From Bryobacterales bacterium (GTDB taxonomy: Bacteria; Acidobacteriota; Terriglobia; Bryobacterales; Bryobacteraceae): 64,000 nucleotides of DNA. The stretch spans positions 1-64,000 of the forward strand of contig JADLCT010000052.1 in the NCBI GenBank assembly GCA_020847045.1, read 5' to 3'. Position numbers and translations under genes: made by a program. The notes beneath the pieces were generated by a model. The model ran no database searches. It was not told the DNA's origin and saw only the letters and a list, made by a program, of their open reading frames with translations. Shown piece after piece: positions 1-7,993 of the stretch (the stretch's first letter is position 1; the number at the start of each line of letters is the position of its first letter).

Positions 1-18
1 CAGGGTGCTTCTGTTTGC

Positions 19-24
19 TATAGT
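19..24 (+). promoter_or_regulatory. -10 box for the first gene
   Basis: TATAGT lies 18 nt before the ATG at 43, giving a predicted leader of about 12 nt that contains an AAGGGA ribosome-binding site. The -35 region falls off the window edge. Confidence 0.4.
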
Positions 25-42
25 AGTCGCCAAGGGACGGTT

Positions 43-324
43 ATGCGCATCCGGTTGCGGTTTGAACGTGGCGCGCGGATCCGGCACAGGCATGGCAAGA
101 ACCGCCGCGTGGCTTCGGCAGCGGCGGGGTTACTGGCTCCTGGCGCCGTGGCCGCATTTCTGCTGGCGCTGTGGCGCCTGGCGGCCGACATGCGGTATGC
201 CAACGCCTTCGCCATTGAAGCCGGATTGTTTTCCCACTGGCACGTCTGGTTCACCATCGCGGGTCTGCTGACGCTGGTGTGTGTGCGTTTGAACCGGTAT
301 GGCAGAGGCGGTCCGCTCTTCTAG
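43..324 (+). CDS. small two-helix membrane protein, unknown function
   Basis: This 93-residue protein has no family I recognise. A very basic N-terminus (about residues 1-24, rich in Arg) is followed by two hydrophobic stretches at about residues 25-47 and 66-83, so it is probably an inner-membrane protein with a cytoplasmic basic head. The ATG has an AAGGGA ribosome-binding site about 6 nt upstream and a TATAGT -10 box, which favours a real gene. It is followed by an unrelated rhomboid protease gene after 78 nt. Confidence 0.65.
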   Translation: MRIRLRFERGARIRHRHGKNRRVASAAAGLLAPGAVAAFLLALWRLAADMRYANAFAIEAGLFSHWHVWFTIAGLLTLVCVRLNRYGRGGPLF

Positions 325-402
325 CTCCACTGGCTTGCTCTCCGCCGCGAGCGCCGCCGCGCGGACTCTCTGATATCCTGAAAGGCGAACGGCCTTCCGC
401 TT

Positions 403-1161
403 ATGTCTTTCGGCCCACGCCCAGTTTTTGCAGGTTATTCCCGTTCGGGCATGATGCCGCCGGGCGTGAAGTGGCTGATCATCATCAACGTCGCCGTTTT
501 CCTGCTCTACTTCTTTGCCGCGCGCACCGGCTTTGCCTCGCTGTTCTTTCACTTTGGACTGGTGCCGCGCGCGGTGACGCACCTGCTGGCCGTGTGGCAA
601 CTGGTGACCTACCTGTTTCTGCACGACCCCAACGGCGTCACGCACATTTTGTTGAACATGCTCATGCTGTGGATGTTCGGCTCGACGCTGGAGAACACCT
701 GGGGCACCAGGCGGTTCCTGCAGTATTACTTCGTGTGCGGCGTGGGCGCGGCCATTTGCGTGGTGCTGCTGGCCACGCTGTTCGGCAACGCCGAGTCGCG
801 CACCATCGGCGCCTCGGGCGCCATCTTCGGTCTGCTGCTCGCCTTCGGTGTCCTGTTTCCCGATACGCAGATGCTGTTCATGTTCATCTTCCCGATGAAG
901 GCCAAGTACTGCGTGATGATTTACGGCGCCATCGAGTTCCTGTTCACGCTCGGCTCCTCGGGCGACGGCGTCAGCCACATTGCCCATCTGGGCGGCATGG
1001 CGTTCGGCTATCTCTATTTACGTTCGGACCTGTTCCGCTCCCGGCGGTTGAACCTCACCGGCTGGTGGCAGGCGCGTTACCGCGAATGGAAACTGAAACG
1101 GGCGAAGAAAAAGTTTCAGGTTTACTTGCGCAAGCAGGGCTCCAACCGCGACATGCAATAG
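403..1161 (+). CDS. rhomboid family intramembrane serine protease
   Basis: This 252-residue multi-spanning membrane protein should cleave transmembrane substrates within the inner membrane. The catalytic dyad is visible: Ser138 in the GASGAIFG motif (136-143) and His195 in the SHIAHLGG motif on a later helix. The HxxxN element at His81-Asn85, which contributes to the oxyanion site, is also present. Helices lie at about 23-40, 62-75, 82-97, 107-128, 135-152, 156-182 and 190-205. The C-terminal tail of about 45 residues is strongly basic and soluble. The substrate cannot be inferred from the neighbours. A TATCCT box at 374-379 may be its -10. Confidence 0.93.
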   Translation: MSFGPRPVFAGYSRSGMMPPGVKWLIIINVAVFLLYFFAARTGFASLFFHFGLVPRAVTHLLAVWQLVTYLFLHDPNGVTHILLNMLMLWMFGSTLENTWGTRRFLQYYFVCGVGAAICVVLLATLFGNAESRTIGASGAIFGLLLAFGVLFPDTQMLFMFIFPMKAKYCVMIYGAIEFLFTLGSSGDGVSHIAHLGGMAFGYLYLRSDLFRSRRLNLTGWWQARYREWKLKRAKKKFQVYLRKQGSNRDMQ

Positions 1162-1231
1162 CGGTCTGGGGGGCGTGCGAAACCGCGCGCGCGTGCACTT
1201 CGTCCAAGAGTTCGCCAGATGCGCCATCTGG

Positions 1232-1237
1232 TATATT
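1232..1237 (+). promoter_or_regulatory. -10 box for the VWFA gene
   Basis: TATATT sits 19 nt before the ATG at 1257. The predicted leader of about 13 nt contains an AGAGGA ribosome-binding site. Confidence 0.4.
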
Positions 1238-1256
1238 CTGCACAGAGGATACTCCT

Positions 1257-2414
1257 ATGCGACTGGGTCTACGGCAAGCAATCATCATGGCCGCCTTCGC
1301 GGCCGCTCCCCTGGCGCTGACGATGCTGCCACCGCTGCTGGCGCAGCAGGGGCCCAAGAGCACCTCGTCGGAAACCGTGGCGCGGCCGCGCAAGAAGTCC
1401 AGCCCCGCCGAGGAGCCGCCGGAAAAGACCGGCGACAAGATCGAATCCGTCTTTAAGAAGAAGGGCGAAGCGCTTCCGGAGGGACTGGCGACCTTCAAAA
1501 GCGACGTAACACGCGTGCAGGTGGACGTGTCCGTGCTGGATAACAAGGGCCGGTTCATTCCCGGCATCCCCGGCGGCAACTTCCGCGTGCTCGAAGACGG
1601 CGTGCCGCAGCAGCTTGCCAGCTTCAGCATGGGGGAGGCGCCGCTCACCGTTGCTCTGGTGATCGAGTTTTCGAACCTGTACCAGCAGTATTGGACCGAG
1701 TCCTGGTATCAAACGCTCACCGCGGCCTATGGCTTCCTGGAAACGCTGAAGCCGGATGACTACGTGGCCGTGGTGGCTTACGATTTGCGTCCGGAGATTC
1801 TGTCGGATTTTTCCACTGACAAGCGGCAGGCGTATGAAGCCATGCAGAGGCTGAGCATTGCCGCCTACTCGGAGTCAAACCTCTACGACGCCCTGGTGGA
1901 TACGGCCGACCGCATGTCGGAGATCGAGGGCCGCAAGGCGATTGTGGTGATCGCCAGCGGCGTGGATACCTTCTCCAAGCTCACCTTCGACAAGACGCGG
2001 CGGGCGCTGCAAACCGCCGGCGTGCCCATCTACGCCATCGGACTGATGCAGGCGTTGCGCGAGTACTACGATGCGCGCGGCGCCATGGGCCCCATCGCGC
2101 GCCTGGACTTCCTGCAAGCCGACAATCAGATGCGCACCTTCGCCAAGGAGACCGGCGGCCAGTCGTTCTTCCCACGTTTTTATGGTGAGTTCCCCGGCAT
2201 CTTCGGCGCCATCTCGCAGTCATTGCGCAACCAGTATTCGTTGGCCTACACACCTTCCAACCAGGAACGCGACGGCAAGTATCGAAAGATCAAAGTGGAG
2301 CTTGTGAATCCCGCGACGGGCGAAGCGCTGCGCGTGCTGGACGAAAAGAACAAGCCCATCAAGTATCAGATCATCGCCAAGGCCGGCTACACGGCGCCGC
2401 GCGCCGTCGAGTAG
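1257..2414 (+). CDS. VWFA-related acidobacterial exported protein
   Basis: This 385-residue protein matches the VWFA-related family expanded in Acidobacteriota (TIGR03436 type). It has an N-terminal signal sequence (about 1-31, ending LLAQQ), a Pro/Lys-rich linker (about 35-75), and a beta-rich VWFA region in which a 'V-x-V-D-V-x-V' strand leads into a LEDG-x-P-Q turn (113-118). The metal-ion-dependent adhesion site is degenerate: residues 137-141 read EFSNL where DxSxS would be expected, so metal binding may be lost. The frame is open far upstream, but the ATG at 1257 is chosen because it begins the signal peptide and has an AGAGGA site. The partner is unknown. Confidence 0.85.
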   Translation: MRLGLRQAIIMAAFAAAPLALTMLPPLLAQQGPKSTSSETVARPRKKSSPAEEPPEKTGDKIESVFKKKGEALPEGLATFKSDVTRVQVDVSVLDNKGRFIPGIPGGNFRVLEDGVPQQLASFSMGEAPLTVALVIEFSNLYQQYWTESWYQTLTAAYGFLETLKPDDYVAVVAYDLRPEILSDFSTDKRQAYEAMQRLSIAAYSESNLYDALVDTADRMSEIEGRKAIVVIASGVDTFSKLTFDKTRRALQTAGVPIYAIGLMQALREYYDARGAMGPIARLDFLQADNQMRTFAKETGGQSFFPRFYGEFPGIFGAISQSLRNQYSLAYTPSNQERDGKYRKIKVELVNPATGEALRVLDEKNKPIKYQIIAKAGYTAPRAVE

Positions 2415-2415
2415 C

Positions 2416-2607
2416 GTCATTCTTAATGACAAGAGAAGCCCGCATGGCGCGCAGGGGCTCGTCGCGCCACCACGCACTCACGAGTGGCAACGGCCCGAAG
2501 CAAGGGACGCGCGAAACCTTTCGCTGCTTGTGCGCCGCTGATTCCGGGCTCGCTCACACATGCACGCGAGAGGCGCGGCATGGTCTTTAAGCAAGGCCCT
2601 CTTGTCA
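2416..2607. repeat. intergenic inverted-repeat element, possibly structured RNA
   Basis: The 275-nt gap between the VWFA gene and the response regulator contains no convincing ORF. A hairpin GTCATT-ctt-AATGAC (2416-2430) abuts the VWFA stop. The 9-mer TGACAAGAG (2427-2435) is repeated in perfect inversion as CTCTTGTCA (2599-2607), enclosing about 163 nt. That interior has further short hairpins (CACTC..GAGTG; CGAAA..TTTCG) and two related GCATGG-containing segments. It could be a small RNA, a terminator complex or a miniature mobile element. Confidence 0.35.
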
Positions 2608-2648
2608 AGCACTTGATCTCGCCTGTTTCGTGTCCTTTAACGAAATGA

Positions 2649-2678
2649 TTGACAGCCTGTTTTTCTGTCTGCTACCTT
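2649..2678 (+). promoter_or_regulatory. sigma-70-type promoter for the response regulator
   Basis: A consensus -35 TTGACA (2649-2654) and TACCTT (2673-2678) are separated by 18 nt. Transcription would start at about 2685, five nt before the chosen ATG, so the mRNA would be almost leaderless. The box position argues against the alternative ATG at 2630, which lies upstream of the -35. Confidence 0.55.
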
Positions 2679-2689
2679 CGCACTTTCTC

Positions 2690-3154
2690 ATGACGTCCTC
2701 ATCCGCTCCAAAGCCCTCCGATGTGACCGCGACACTCCTCATGGTGGACGACAACAAGCTGGGGCTGGGCGCCCGCAGGGTGGTGATGGAAGAACACGGC
2801 TACACGGTGCTGGCCGCCACGACTCCGGAAGAGGCGTTGTCGCTTCTGGACGGAAGCGGCATCGACCTTGTGATCACCGACTACCGGATGCCCAATATGA
2901 CGGGCACGGAACTGATTGGCCACATGCGTGAGCGCGGCCTGCGGCAGCCGGTGATTATCATCTCCGGATTCGTCGATGCTCTGGGCCTGACCGAGGCCAA
3001 CACGGGCGCCGACATCGTGATTCAGAAGAGTGCGCACGAAGTGTCCCACATGGTACGCTCCGTGAAGAACCTGTTGAAGCCGAAGACGCGCCGCAAGCCC
3101 GCGAGTAGTGATCTGCGCGGCGCCAAGACGCTGGTGCGGCGCAACAGGGCCTGA
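2690..3154 (+). CDS. single-domain response regulator (CheY-like receiver)
   Basis: This 154-residue cytoplasmic protein is a receiver domain with no output domain. The acidic pair Asp20-Asp21, phospho-acceptor Asp64 (in VITDYRMPNMTG), the switch Ser in IISGF and the conserved Lys in VIQKSA are all present. The C-terminal tail (about 130-154) is basic. No histidine kinase is adjacent, so the partner is unknown. The start at 2690 was chosen because the promoter boxes lie inside the longer reading frame from 2630. Confidence 0.88.
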   Translation: MTSSSAPKPSDVTATLLMVDDNKLGLGARRVVMEEHGYTVLAATTPEEALSLLDGSGIDLVITDYRMPNMTGTELIGHMRERGLRQPVIIISGFVDALGLTEANTGADIVIQKSAHEVSHMVRSVKNLLKPKTRRKPASSDLRGAKTLVRRNRA

Positions 3155-3215
3155 TTCATACGTACAGGTCCGGCGGCAGCCTCGTTTCCGGCCGCGCCGG
3201 ATGGAGGACGCGCAC

Positions 3216-3911
3216 ATGATCGGGATCACCTGGCTCGGCCATTCGGCATTCCAGTTCCGGTTGGACAGTGGCGAGGTTCTGCTGCTGGATCCATGGCTCG
3301 AGGGCAACCCCTCCTATCCCCCGCAGCATGAGCTGTCGCGCGTGGACGCCATCCTGGTGACGCACGGCCACTTCGACCACATCGCCAGCGCCGCGCGGAC
3401 GGCCCAGCAGTTCGACGCGGCGGTGATCGCCAACTATGAGGTGTGCGCCTACCTGAAGTCGAAGGGCGTCCAGAAGACCTCTCCGATGAACAAGGGCGGC
3501 TCGCAGCTCTGCTGCGGCGTGCGTGTGTTCATGACGCACGCTCTGCACAGCTCCGGCATCGAGGACGATGGTGGCATGATCTATGGCGGCGAGGCCGCGG
3601 GGTTCGTGCTCGAGCTGCCCGACCGCCGCACGCTTTACTTCGCCGGTGACACCGACGTATTCGGCGACATGGAGTTGATTCACAGGCTGTACCGTCCCGA
3701 ACTGGTGTTCCTGCCCATCGGCGACCTGTACACGATGGGTCCGCGCCAGGCCGAACTCGCCTGCCGCCTGCTGAAGCCGCGCAAGATCATTCCGATGCAC
3801 TACGGCACCTTCCCGCCGCTGGTGGGACGGCCCGAGCAACTGGCCGAAAGGATCAAGGATCTGGACGCGGAAGTGTGGGCGCTGGAGCCCGGCAAACCGG
3901 TGGAATGGTAA
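3216..3911 (+). CDS. UPF0173 family metal-dependent hydrolase (metallo-beta-lactamase fold)
   Basis: This 231-residue soluble protein has the metallo-beta-lactamase metal motif HGHFDH (50-55), the UPF0173/UlaG-like N-terminus WLGHSAF, the FAGDTD segment, and a late LP-x-GD...MGP...HYGTFP region. The family hydrolyses small esters or lactones, and the substrate is generally unknown. Two in-frame ATGs exist (3201 and 3216). The GGAGG at 3203-3207 sits correctly to serve 3216. The C-terminal EPG and YGTFP features match full-length members. Confidence 0.92.
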   Translation: MIGITWLGHSAFQFRLDSGEVLLLDPWLEGNPSYPPQHELSRVDAILVTHGHFDHIASAARTAQQFDAAVIANYEVCAYLKSKGVQKTSPMNKGGSQLCCGVRVFMTHALHSSGIEDDGGMIYGGEAAGFVLELPDRRTLYFAGDTDVFGDMELIHRLYRPELVFLPIGDLYTMGPRQAELACRLLKPRKIIPMHYGTFPPLVGRPEQLAERIKDLDAEVWALEPGKPVEW

Positions 3912-3943
3912 CGCTCCGCCGCTTCGTTCCTGGGCGGCGATGG

Positions 3944-3949
3944 TAGGAT
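3944..3949 (+). promoter_or_regulatory. -10 box, near-leaderless start of the Gfo/Idh/MocA gene
   Basis: TAGGAT ends 10 nt before the ATG at 3960, so the transcript would start about 4 nt before it. No Shine-Dalgarno sequence lies between. Confidence 0.5.
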
Positions 3950-3959
3950 ATTCGATTCT

Positions 3960-4979
3960 ATGCGACTGGCAATGGTTGGTCTTGGGTTTATGGGTAGCAC
4001 GCACCTGCAGGCGTGGCGAAACGTAAGGGACGCCGAACTGGTGGCGGTGGTGAGCGACGACCCGAAGCAACTCTCGGGAGACCTGAGCGCGAGCGCCGGG
4101 AACCTCGACCGGCCTTCGGAAGGCCGCCTGGATTTTTCGGCGCTCCAGAAATACACAAGGATTGAGGAGGCTCTGGCAAACCCAGCCATTGACGCCGTGG
4201 ATTTGTGCGTGCCCACGCACCTGCACGCGCCGCTGGCCGTACAGGCGCTGCGAGCCGGCAAGCATGTGCTGGTGGAAAAGCCGATGGCGCTCACCGGCGC
4301 GGCCTGCGACGAAATGGTCCGCGCCGCCGGGGAGTCGGGACGGACGCTCATGGTGGCGCATGTGCTGCGCTTCTGGGACGCCTATCAGCCGCTGATCGAG
4401 GCGCGCCGCTCGGGAAGCCTCGGCGAGGCGCGCTCGTTTGTCTTCCGCCGCCGGTGCGCCGCTCCGCATTGGGGACAGTGGTTAAAGGATCCGTCCAAGG
4501 GCGGCGGCGGCGTCTTCGACCTGCTCATCCACGACGTGGACATGTGCGTTCATTTGTTCGGCCTGCCGGAAGCCGTCTCGGCCACCGGCTATGAGGATCT
4601 GCAGGCGGGCATCGACCTGATCACCGCCGAACTGCACTATCCAGGCATCGGCTCCGTGGTTGTCACCGGCGGCTGGCACCACCCGAAAAGCTACCCCTTC
4701 TCGATGGAGTACACGGCATCGTTTCAGGGCGGCACCATCGAATTTTCCACGGCCGGACGCCCGGCGACGCTGTACAACGCGGCGGGCGAGGCCGAGCCCC
4801 TGACGCTGTCCGGCAAAGACGGGTTCGCCGCCGAGCTGGAGTACTTTGCCGCTTGCGTCACCGCCGGCCGGCAGCCTGAACTCTGCCCGCCGTCCCAGTC
4901 GGCGCAGTCCACCAAGCTCACCCTGTTGTTGAACGAAGCCCGCCTGAAGAACGGAGAAAAGATTCCATGCCTCATCTGA
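3960..4979 (+). CDS. Gfo/Idh/MocA family NAD(P)-dependent oxidoreductase
   Basis: This 339-residue enzyme has an N-terminal Rossmann domain (MVGLGFMGSTHLQAW, about 4-18) followed by the family hallmark VEKPMAL around residues 104-110, which carries the catalytic Lys of the EKP motif. The C-terminal alpha/beta substrate domain contains the GGGVFDLLIHDVDMC segment typical of the family. It should oxidise or reduce a sugar or cyclitol with NAD(P). Its 3' end overlaps the following TIM-barrel gene by 13 nt, so the two are co-translated and probably act on the same sugar or polyol. The substrate cannot be told from the sequence. Confidence 0.93.
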   Translation: MRLAMVGLGFMGSTHLQAWRNVRDAELVAVVSDDPKQLSGDLSASAGNLDRPSEGRLDFSALQKYTRIEEALANPAIDAVDLCVPTHLHAPLAVQALRAGKHVLVEKPMALTGAACDEMVRAAGESGRTLMVAHVLRFWDAYQPLIEARRSGSLGEARSFVFRRRCAAPHWGQWLKDPSKGGGGVFDLLIHDVDMCVHLFGLPEAVSATGYEDLQAGIDLITAELHYPGIGSVVVTGGWHHPKSYPFSMEYTASFQGGTIEFSTAGRPATLYNAAGEAEPLTLSGKDGFAAELEYFAACVTAGRQPELCPPSQSAQSTKLTLLLNEARLKNGEKIPCLI

Positions 4980-5800
4980 AACCCCTGGAAGTCGGCGCCA
5001 TGTTTTGGCCCTGGTACGAACCGGGGCGGACGCTGGCGGAGTTGAAGAAGATTGGCGTCTCCTGCGGCCAGTTGGGTCTGGCCGGACACCACGCGCTCGA
5101 CGCGGCGGCGTGGAAACAGGCGCTGGCCAGCGAAGACTTCACGCTGGCGACCGTGTTTGCCGCTTACGACGGCGAGGACTATGCCGACATTCCCACCGTC
5201 GAGCGCACCGTGGGCTTTGTGCCGCGCGAGACGCGCCAGGCGCGGCTGGAGCGCACGCTGGCCCTGAGCGATTTCGCCGCCGAACTCGGCGCGCCAGGCA
5301 TTGCCTGCCACATCGGCTTCGTGCCCGAGGATCCCACCGCGCCCGACTACGCCGCCGTGCGCCAGATGGTGCGGCAGGTGTGCGACCACGCGGCGCGCAA
5401 TAACCAATACTTCGCGCTGGAAACCGGACAGGAGCCGGCCCACGTTCTGCTGAGCTTCTTCAAGGACACCGGCCGCGCCAACCTGCGCATCAACTTCGAC
5501 CCCGCCAACATGATCCTGTACGGCACGGGCGACCCTATCGAAGCCCTCGGCGTGCTGGCGCCCCACGTCGTAACGGTTCACGCCAAGGATGGCGACTGGC
5601 CGCCCAAGGGCGTCGCCGGCGCGCTCGGCGTGGAACAGCCGCTGGGCCAGGGCGCCGTCGGCATGGAACGCTTCGTGGCCAAGCTGAAAGCGATTGGCTA
5701 CACCGGACCCTTGTGCGTGGAGCGCGAGGTGGAAAACCTCGACACACGGCTTGCCGACATGAAGATGGGCGTCGCTCTGCTGCGCGGCCTGATCGGCTAA
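4967..5800 (+). CDS. sugar phosphate isomerase/epimerase (AP endonuclease 2-type TIM barrel)
   Basis: This 277-residue TIM-barrel protein belongs to the xylose-isomerase-like/IolE-IolI superfamily. Features seen are the LETGQEPA strand, NFDPANMILYGTGDPIEAL with metal-ligand Asp/Asn, the VTVHAKDGDW motif, and the terminal CVEREVE strand with metal-binding Glu. It probably isomerises or epimerises the product of the Gfo/Idh/MocA partner whose end it overlaps. No signal peptide is present. Two genes alone do not identify the pathway; inositol-like and rare-sugar catabolism are both possible. Confidence 0.9.
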   Translation: MPHLKPLEVGAMFWPWYEPGRTLAELKKIGVSCGQLGLAGHHALDAAAWKQALASEDFTLATVFAAYDGEDYADIPTVERTVGFVPRETRQARLERTLALSDFAAELGAPGIACHIGFVPEDPTAPDYAAVRQMVRQVCDHAARNNQYFALETGQEPAHVLLSFFKDTGRANLRINFDPANMILYGTGDPIEALGVLAPHVVTVHAKDGDWPPKGVAGALGVEQPLGQGAVGMERFVAKLKAIGYTGPLCVEREVENLDTRLADMKMGVALLRGLIG

Positions 5801-5848
5801 GCCGCACGGGCGAACTGAGGAGCCATATGCGCGGGGCGCGCGGCGCCG

Positions 5849-6850
5849 TTACGGCAGTCCCGCCTCGCGCAGAAACTCGGCCGCCTCCTCGGGAGGCGTC
5901 GGGTTGATGTAGAAGCCCGTACCCCACTCGAATCCGGCCACTTTGCTGATCTTCGGAATCAGCTCGATGTGCCAGTGATAGTGTTCGAGCGGCCCGTCCT
6001 GCGCGGGCGAGCTGTGCACCACCAGGTTGTAGGCGGGCCACTCCAGCACGCGGTCCATCTTGCGCAGCGTCGCCCGCACCACCCAGGCGAGGTTCCGCAT
6101 CACCGTGCTTTCGGCGTTCTCGAAGTGCGACTCGTGGCGGCGAGGCACGATCCACGTTTCGAAGGCGAAGCGCGAGGCGTAGGGCGCGATGGCCAGGAAT
6201 TGTTCGGTCTCCAGCACGACGCGCCGCGAGTCGCGCGCCTCGTGGCGCACAATGTCGCAATAGACGCAGCGCTCGCGGTAGCCGAAGTACTTCAGGGAGC
6301 CGTCCAGTTCCTCCTGCACGCGCCGCGGCACCACGGGCAACGCGATCAACTGCGAATGCGAATGTTCGAGCGAGGCGCCGGCCAGTTCGCCGTGGTTCTT
6401 GAAGACCAGAATGAAGCGCAGGCGGCGGTCCTTGCGCAGGTCGAGAATCCGCTCGCGAAAGGCCCAGAAGACCTCCTCCACGTTCTTCTCGCTCAACTCG
6501 GCCAGCGTCCCTTCGTGCACGGGCGACTCCACCACCACCTCGTGCGCGCCAATGCCGTTCATCTTGTCGTAGAGACCCTCGCCCTCGCGGTCCAGTTGCC
6601 CTTCCACGCGCAGGGCCGGGAACTTGTTCGGCACCACGCGCACACGCCAGCCGGGCGCGTTCTGTTCGCCGCAATCGCGGAACGACAACACCTCGGGCGG
6701 CGTCTTGGATTCGTGGCCCGGACAGAACGGACAGAGGCGGGCGCCCTGGATCTTCACTGGCTCCCGGTAAAAATCCACCGGACGGCGTGACCGGTCGCTG
6801 GCGATGATCACCCACCGCCCGGTCACAGGGTCTTTTCTTAGCTCAGGCAA
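5849..6850 (-). CDS. galT: GalT-like nucleotidyltransferase (galactose-1-phosphate uridylyltransferase or ADP-glucose phosphorylase)
   Basis: This 333-residue HIT-superfamily enzyme has zinc-ligand pairs in CPFC (Cys40/43) and CVYC, and the active-site motif HSHSQ (His163-Gln167), whose second His is the expected nucleophile. Classical GalT has HPHGQ; HSHSQ is seen in GalT-like proteins including ADP-glucose phosphorylases, so the exact substrate is open. A glucan enzyme (malQ) lies elsewhere in the window. The start is TTG at 6850, with GGGGAGA about 6 nt upstream and a TATAAT -10 at 6883-6878. The nearest in-frame ATG upstream would add over 80 unrelated residues. Confidence 0.85.
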   Translation of the reverse strand: MPELRKDPVTGRWVIIASDRSRRPVDFYREPVKIQGARLCPFCPGHESKTPPEVLSFRDCGEQNAPGWRVRVVPNKFPALRVEGQLDREGEGLYDKMNGIGAHEVVVESPVHEGTLAELSEKNVEEVFWAFRERILDLRKDRRLRFILVFKNHGELAGASLEHSHSQLIALPVVPRRVQEELDGSLKYFGYRERCVYCDIVRHEARDSRRVVLETEQFLAIAPYASRFAFETWIVPRRHESHFENAESTVMRNLAWVVRATLRKMDRVLEWPAYNLVVHSSPAQDGPLEHYHWHIELIPKISKVAGFEWGTGFYINPTPPEEAAEFLREAGLP

Positions 6851-6877
6851 TCGGTCTCCCCGTGATTCGAATACCTG

Positions 6878-6883
6878 ATTATA
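6878..6883 (-). promoter_or_regulatory. -10 box for galT
   Basis: On the minus strand TATAAT lies 27 nt before the TTG start. The leader of about 21 nt holds a clear GGGGAGA ribosome-binding site, in contrast to the near-leaderless genes of the window. Confidence 0.5.
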
Positions 6884-6908
6884 GCGATGCCTGCCCGCCG
6901 CTTCTCTT

Positions 6909-7439
6909 TCATCGTTCCGAACCCGCGCCGCACTCCTGCTCAAAGCGCGCCTGCATCGCCTCGGCAATATGCGGGGGAAAGGGCTCGACGCGCGCGCCGG
7001 AAGGAAGAAACGCATCGCGCACGTGATCGAGAAACGCCGTCTCGGGCTGATCCAGAGGCCCCGGCCACAGCACCGACACCGTATCGAAGCGCACCAGCCG
7101 CGGACCATGCGCGTGCACGCGGCAGAAGCGCCGCGCCGCCGCGCCCATCCGCCGCCGCTTCTCCTCGCCGATGGCCCGCTCAGGAGCGCCGAATTCATCG
7201 CTGGAGCGCGCCTTCACCTCCACGAACACGAGGACGCCGCGCTCGCTGGCCACGATGTCGAGTTCTCCTGTTCCCGTTCCGGGACGCCAGTTCCGCGCGT
7301 GAATGCGAAAGCCGGACCGCTCCAGATAGTCCGCCGCCAACTGCTCGGCCAGAGGCCCCAGCGCCTGCGCCCGGGGCAGTTCCCGCAGCCGCCGTAGCCG
7401 CCAGCGCCGCAGCGCCCAGACAAGCGCGCGGACAATCAC
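6909..7439 (-). CDS. YraN family (UPF0102) endonuclease-like protein
   Basis: This 176-residue protein has the YraN nuclease-fold signature: GELDIVA (Glu59, Asp61) followed by FVEVKAR (Glu74, Lys76), the E-x-D...E-x-K metal-binding pattern of the PD-(D/E)XK superfamily. The N-terminus is Arg-rich and the C-terminus is about 45 residues longer than minimal members. The biological role of YraN is uncertain; links to recombination or repair have been suggested. It lies 16 nt downstream of the methyltransferase gene on the same strand. Confidence 0.88.
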   Translation of the reverse strand: MIVRALVWALRRWRLRRLRELPRAQALGPLAEQLAADYLERSGFRIHARNWRPGTGTGELDIVASERGVLVFVEVKARSSDEFGAPERAIGEEKRRRMGAAARRFCRVHAHGPRLVRFDTVSVLWPGPLDQPETAFLDHVRDAFLPSGARVEPFPPHIAEAMQARFEQECGAGSER

Positions 7440-7455
7440 GGCCGCACCGCCGCGC

Positions 7456-7983
7456 CTACTTGAGTACCTCGAATTCGAAGTCCATCACCTTGCCGCGCAC
7501 GACGTAGCACAGATAGTATTCCCAGAACCGCCGGAAGCGCGGGAAGCGGTTCACCAGAAATTCGAAACCCAGCCATCGCCACAAAGCTAGTAGTTTCAAA
7601 CGCACGGAAATCTCCCGCAGACGCACCGCCGAGTAGTAGCCAAAGCCCGCGTTGTCCGCGCCAAAGTAGCGGAAGCTGAAGCTGTTCAGATGCCAGCGGT
7701 GCGTGGGGTCGCAGAACGAGCTGAAGTCGGTATAGTGCGGCGTGGACAGCACGATGCGGCCGCCCGGCTTGGCCAGGCGCGCGAACTCTTCCATGGTGCG
7801 GATCACGTCGGCGACATGCTCGATCACGTGGATCGCCCGCACCTGGTCGAACTGCGAGTCGCGAAACGGGTACGGGAAATGATCCAGCTCGGCGAGCACG
7901 TCGGCCCGCGTGCCGGCGATGCGGTCGATGCCAATGGAGCCTGGATATTTGTTGATGCCGCAGCCGACGTCGAGAATGCGCAC
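7456..7983 (-). CDS. class I SAM-dependent methyltransferase
   Basis: This 175-residue cytoplasmic protein starts directly at the SAM-binding motif I (LDVGCGINKYPG, about 4-15). The acidic end of strand 2 (SIGIDRIAG), motif II region (HVIEHVADV) and GGRIVLSTPHYTDF follow. It resembles methyltransferase type 11 proteins linked to cell-surface glycan or lipid modification, but no glycosyltransferase is adjacent, so the substrate is unknown. It follows the aminotransferase gene by 10 nt and precedes yraN by 16 nt on the same strand, probably as one transcript. Confidence 0.88.
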   Translation of the reverse strand: MRILDVGCGINKYPGSIGIDRIAGTRADVLAELDHFPYPFRDSQFDQVRAIHVIEHVADVIRTMEEFARLAKPGGRIVLSTPHYTDFSSFCDPTHRWHLNSFSFRYFGADNAGFGYYSAVRLREISVRLKLLALWRWLGFEFLVNRFPRFRRFWEYYLCYVVRGKVMDFEFEVLK

Positions 7984-7993
7984 TCGCTCCAGG

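Noticed and set aside
279-1256. In-frame upstream extension of the VWFA gene across the rhomboid gene.
   Set aside because: The extension is a different frame of the rhomboid coding region; the signal peptide and ribosome-binding site fix the start at 1257.
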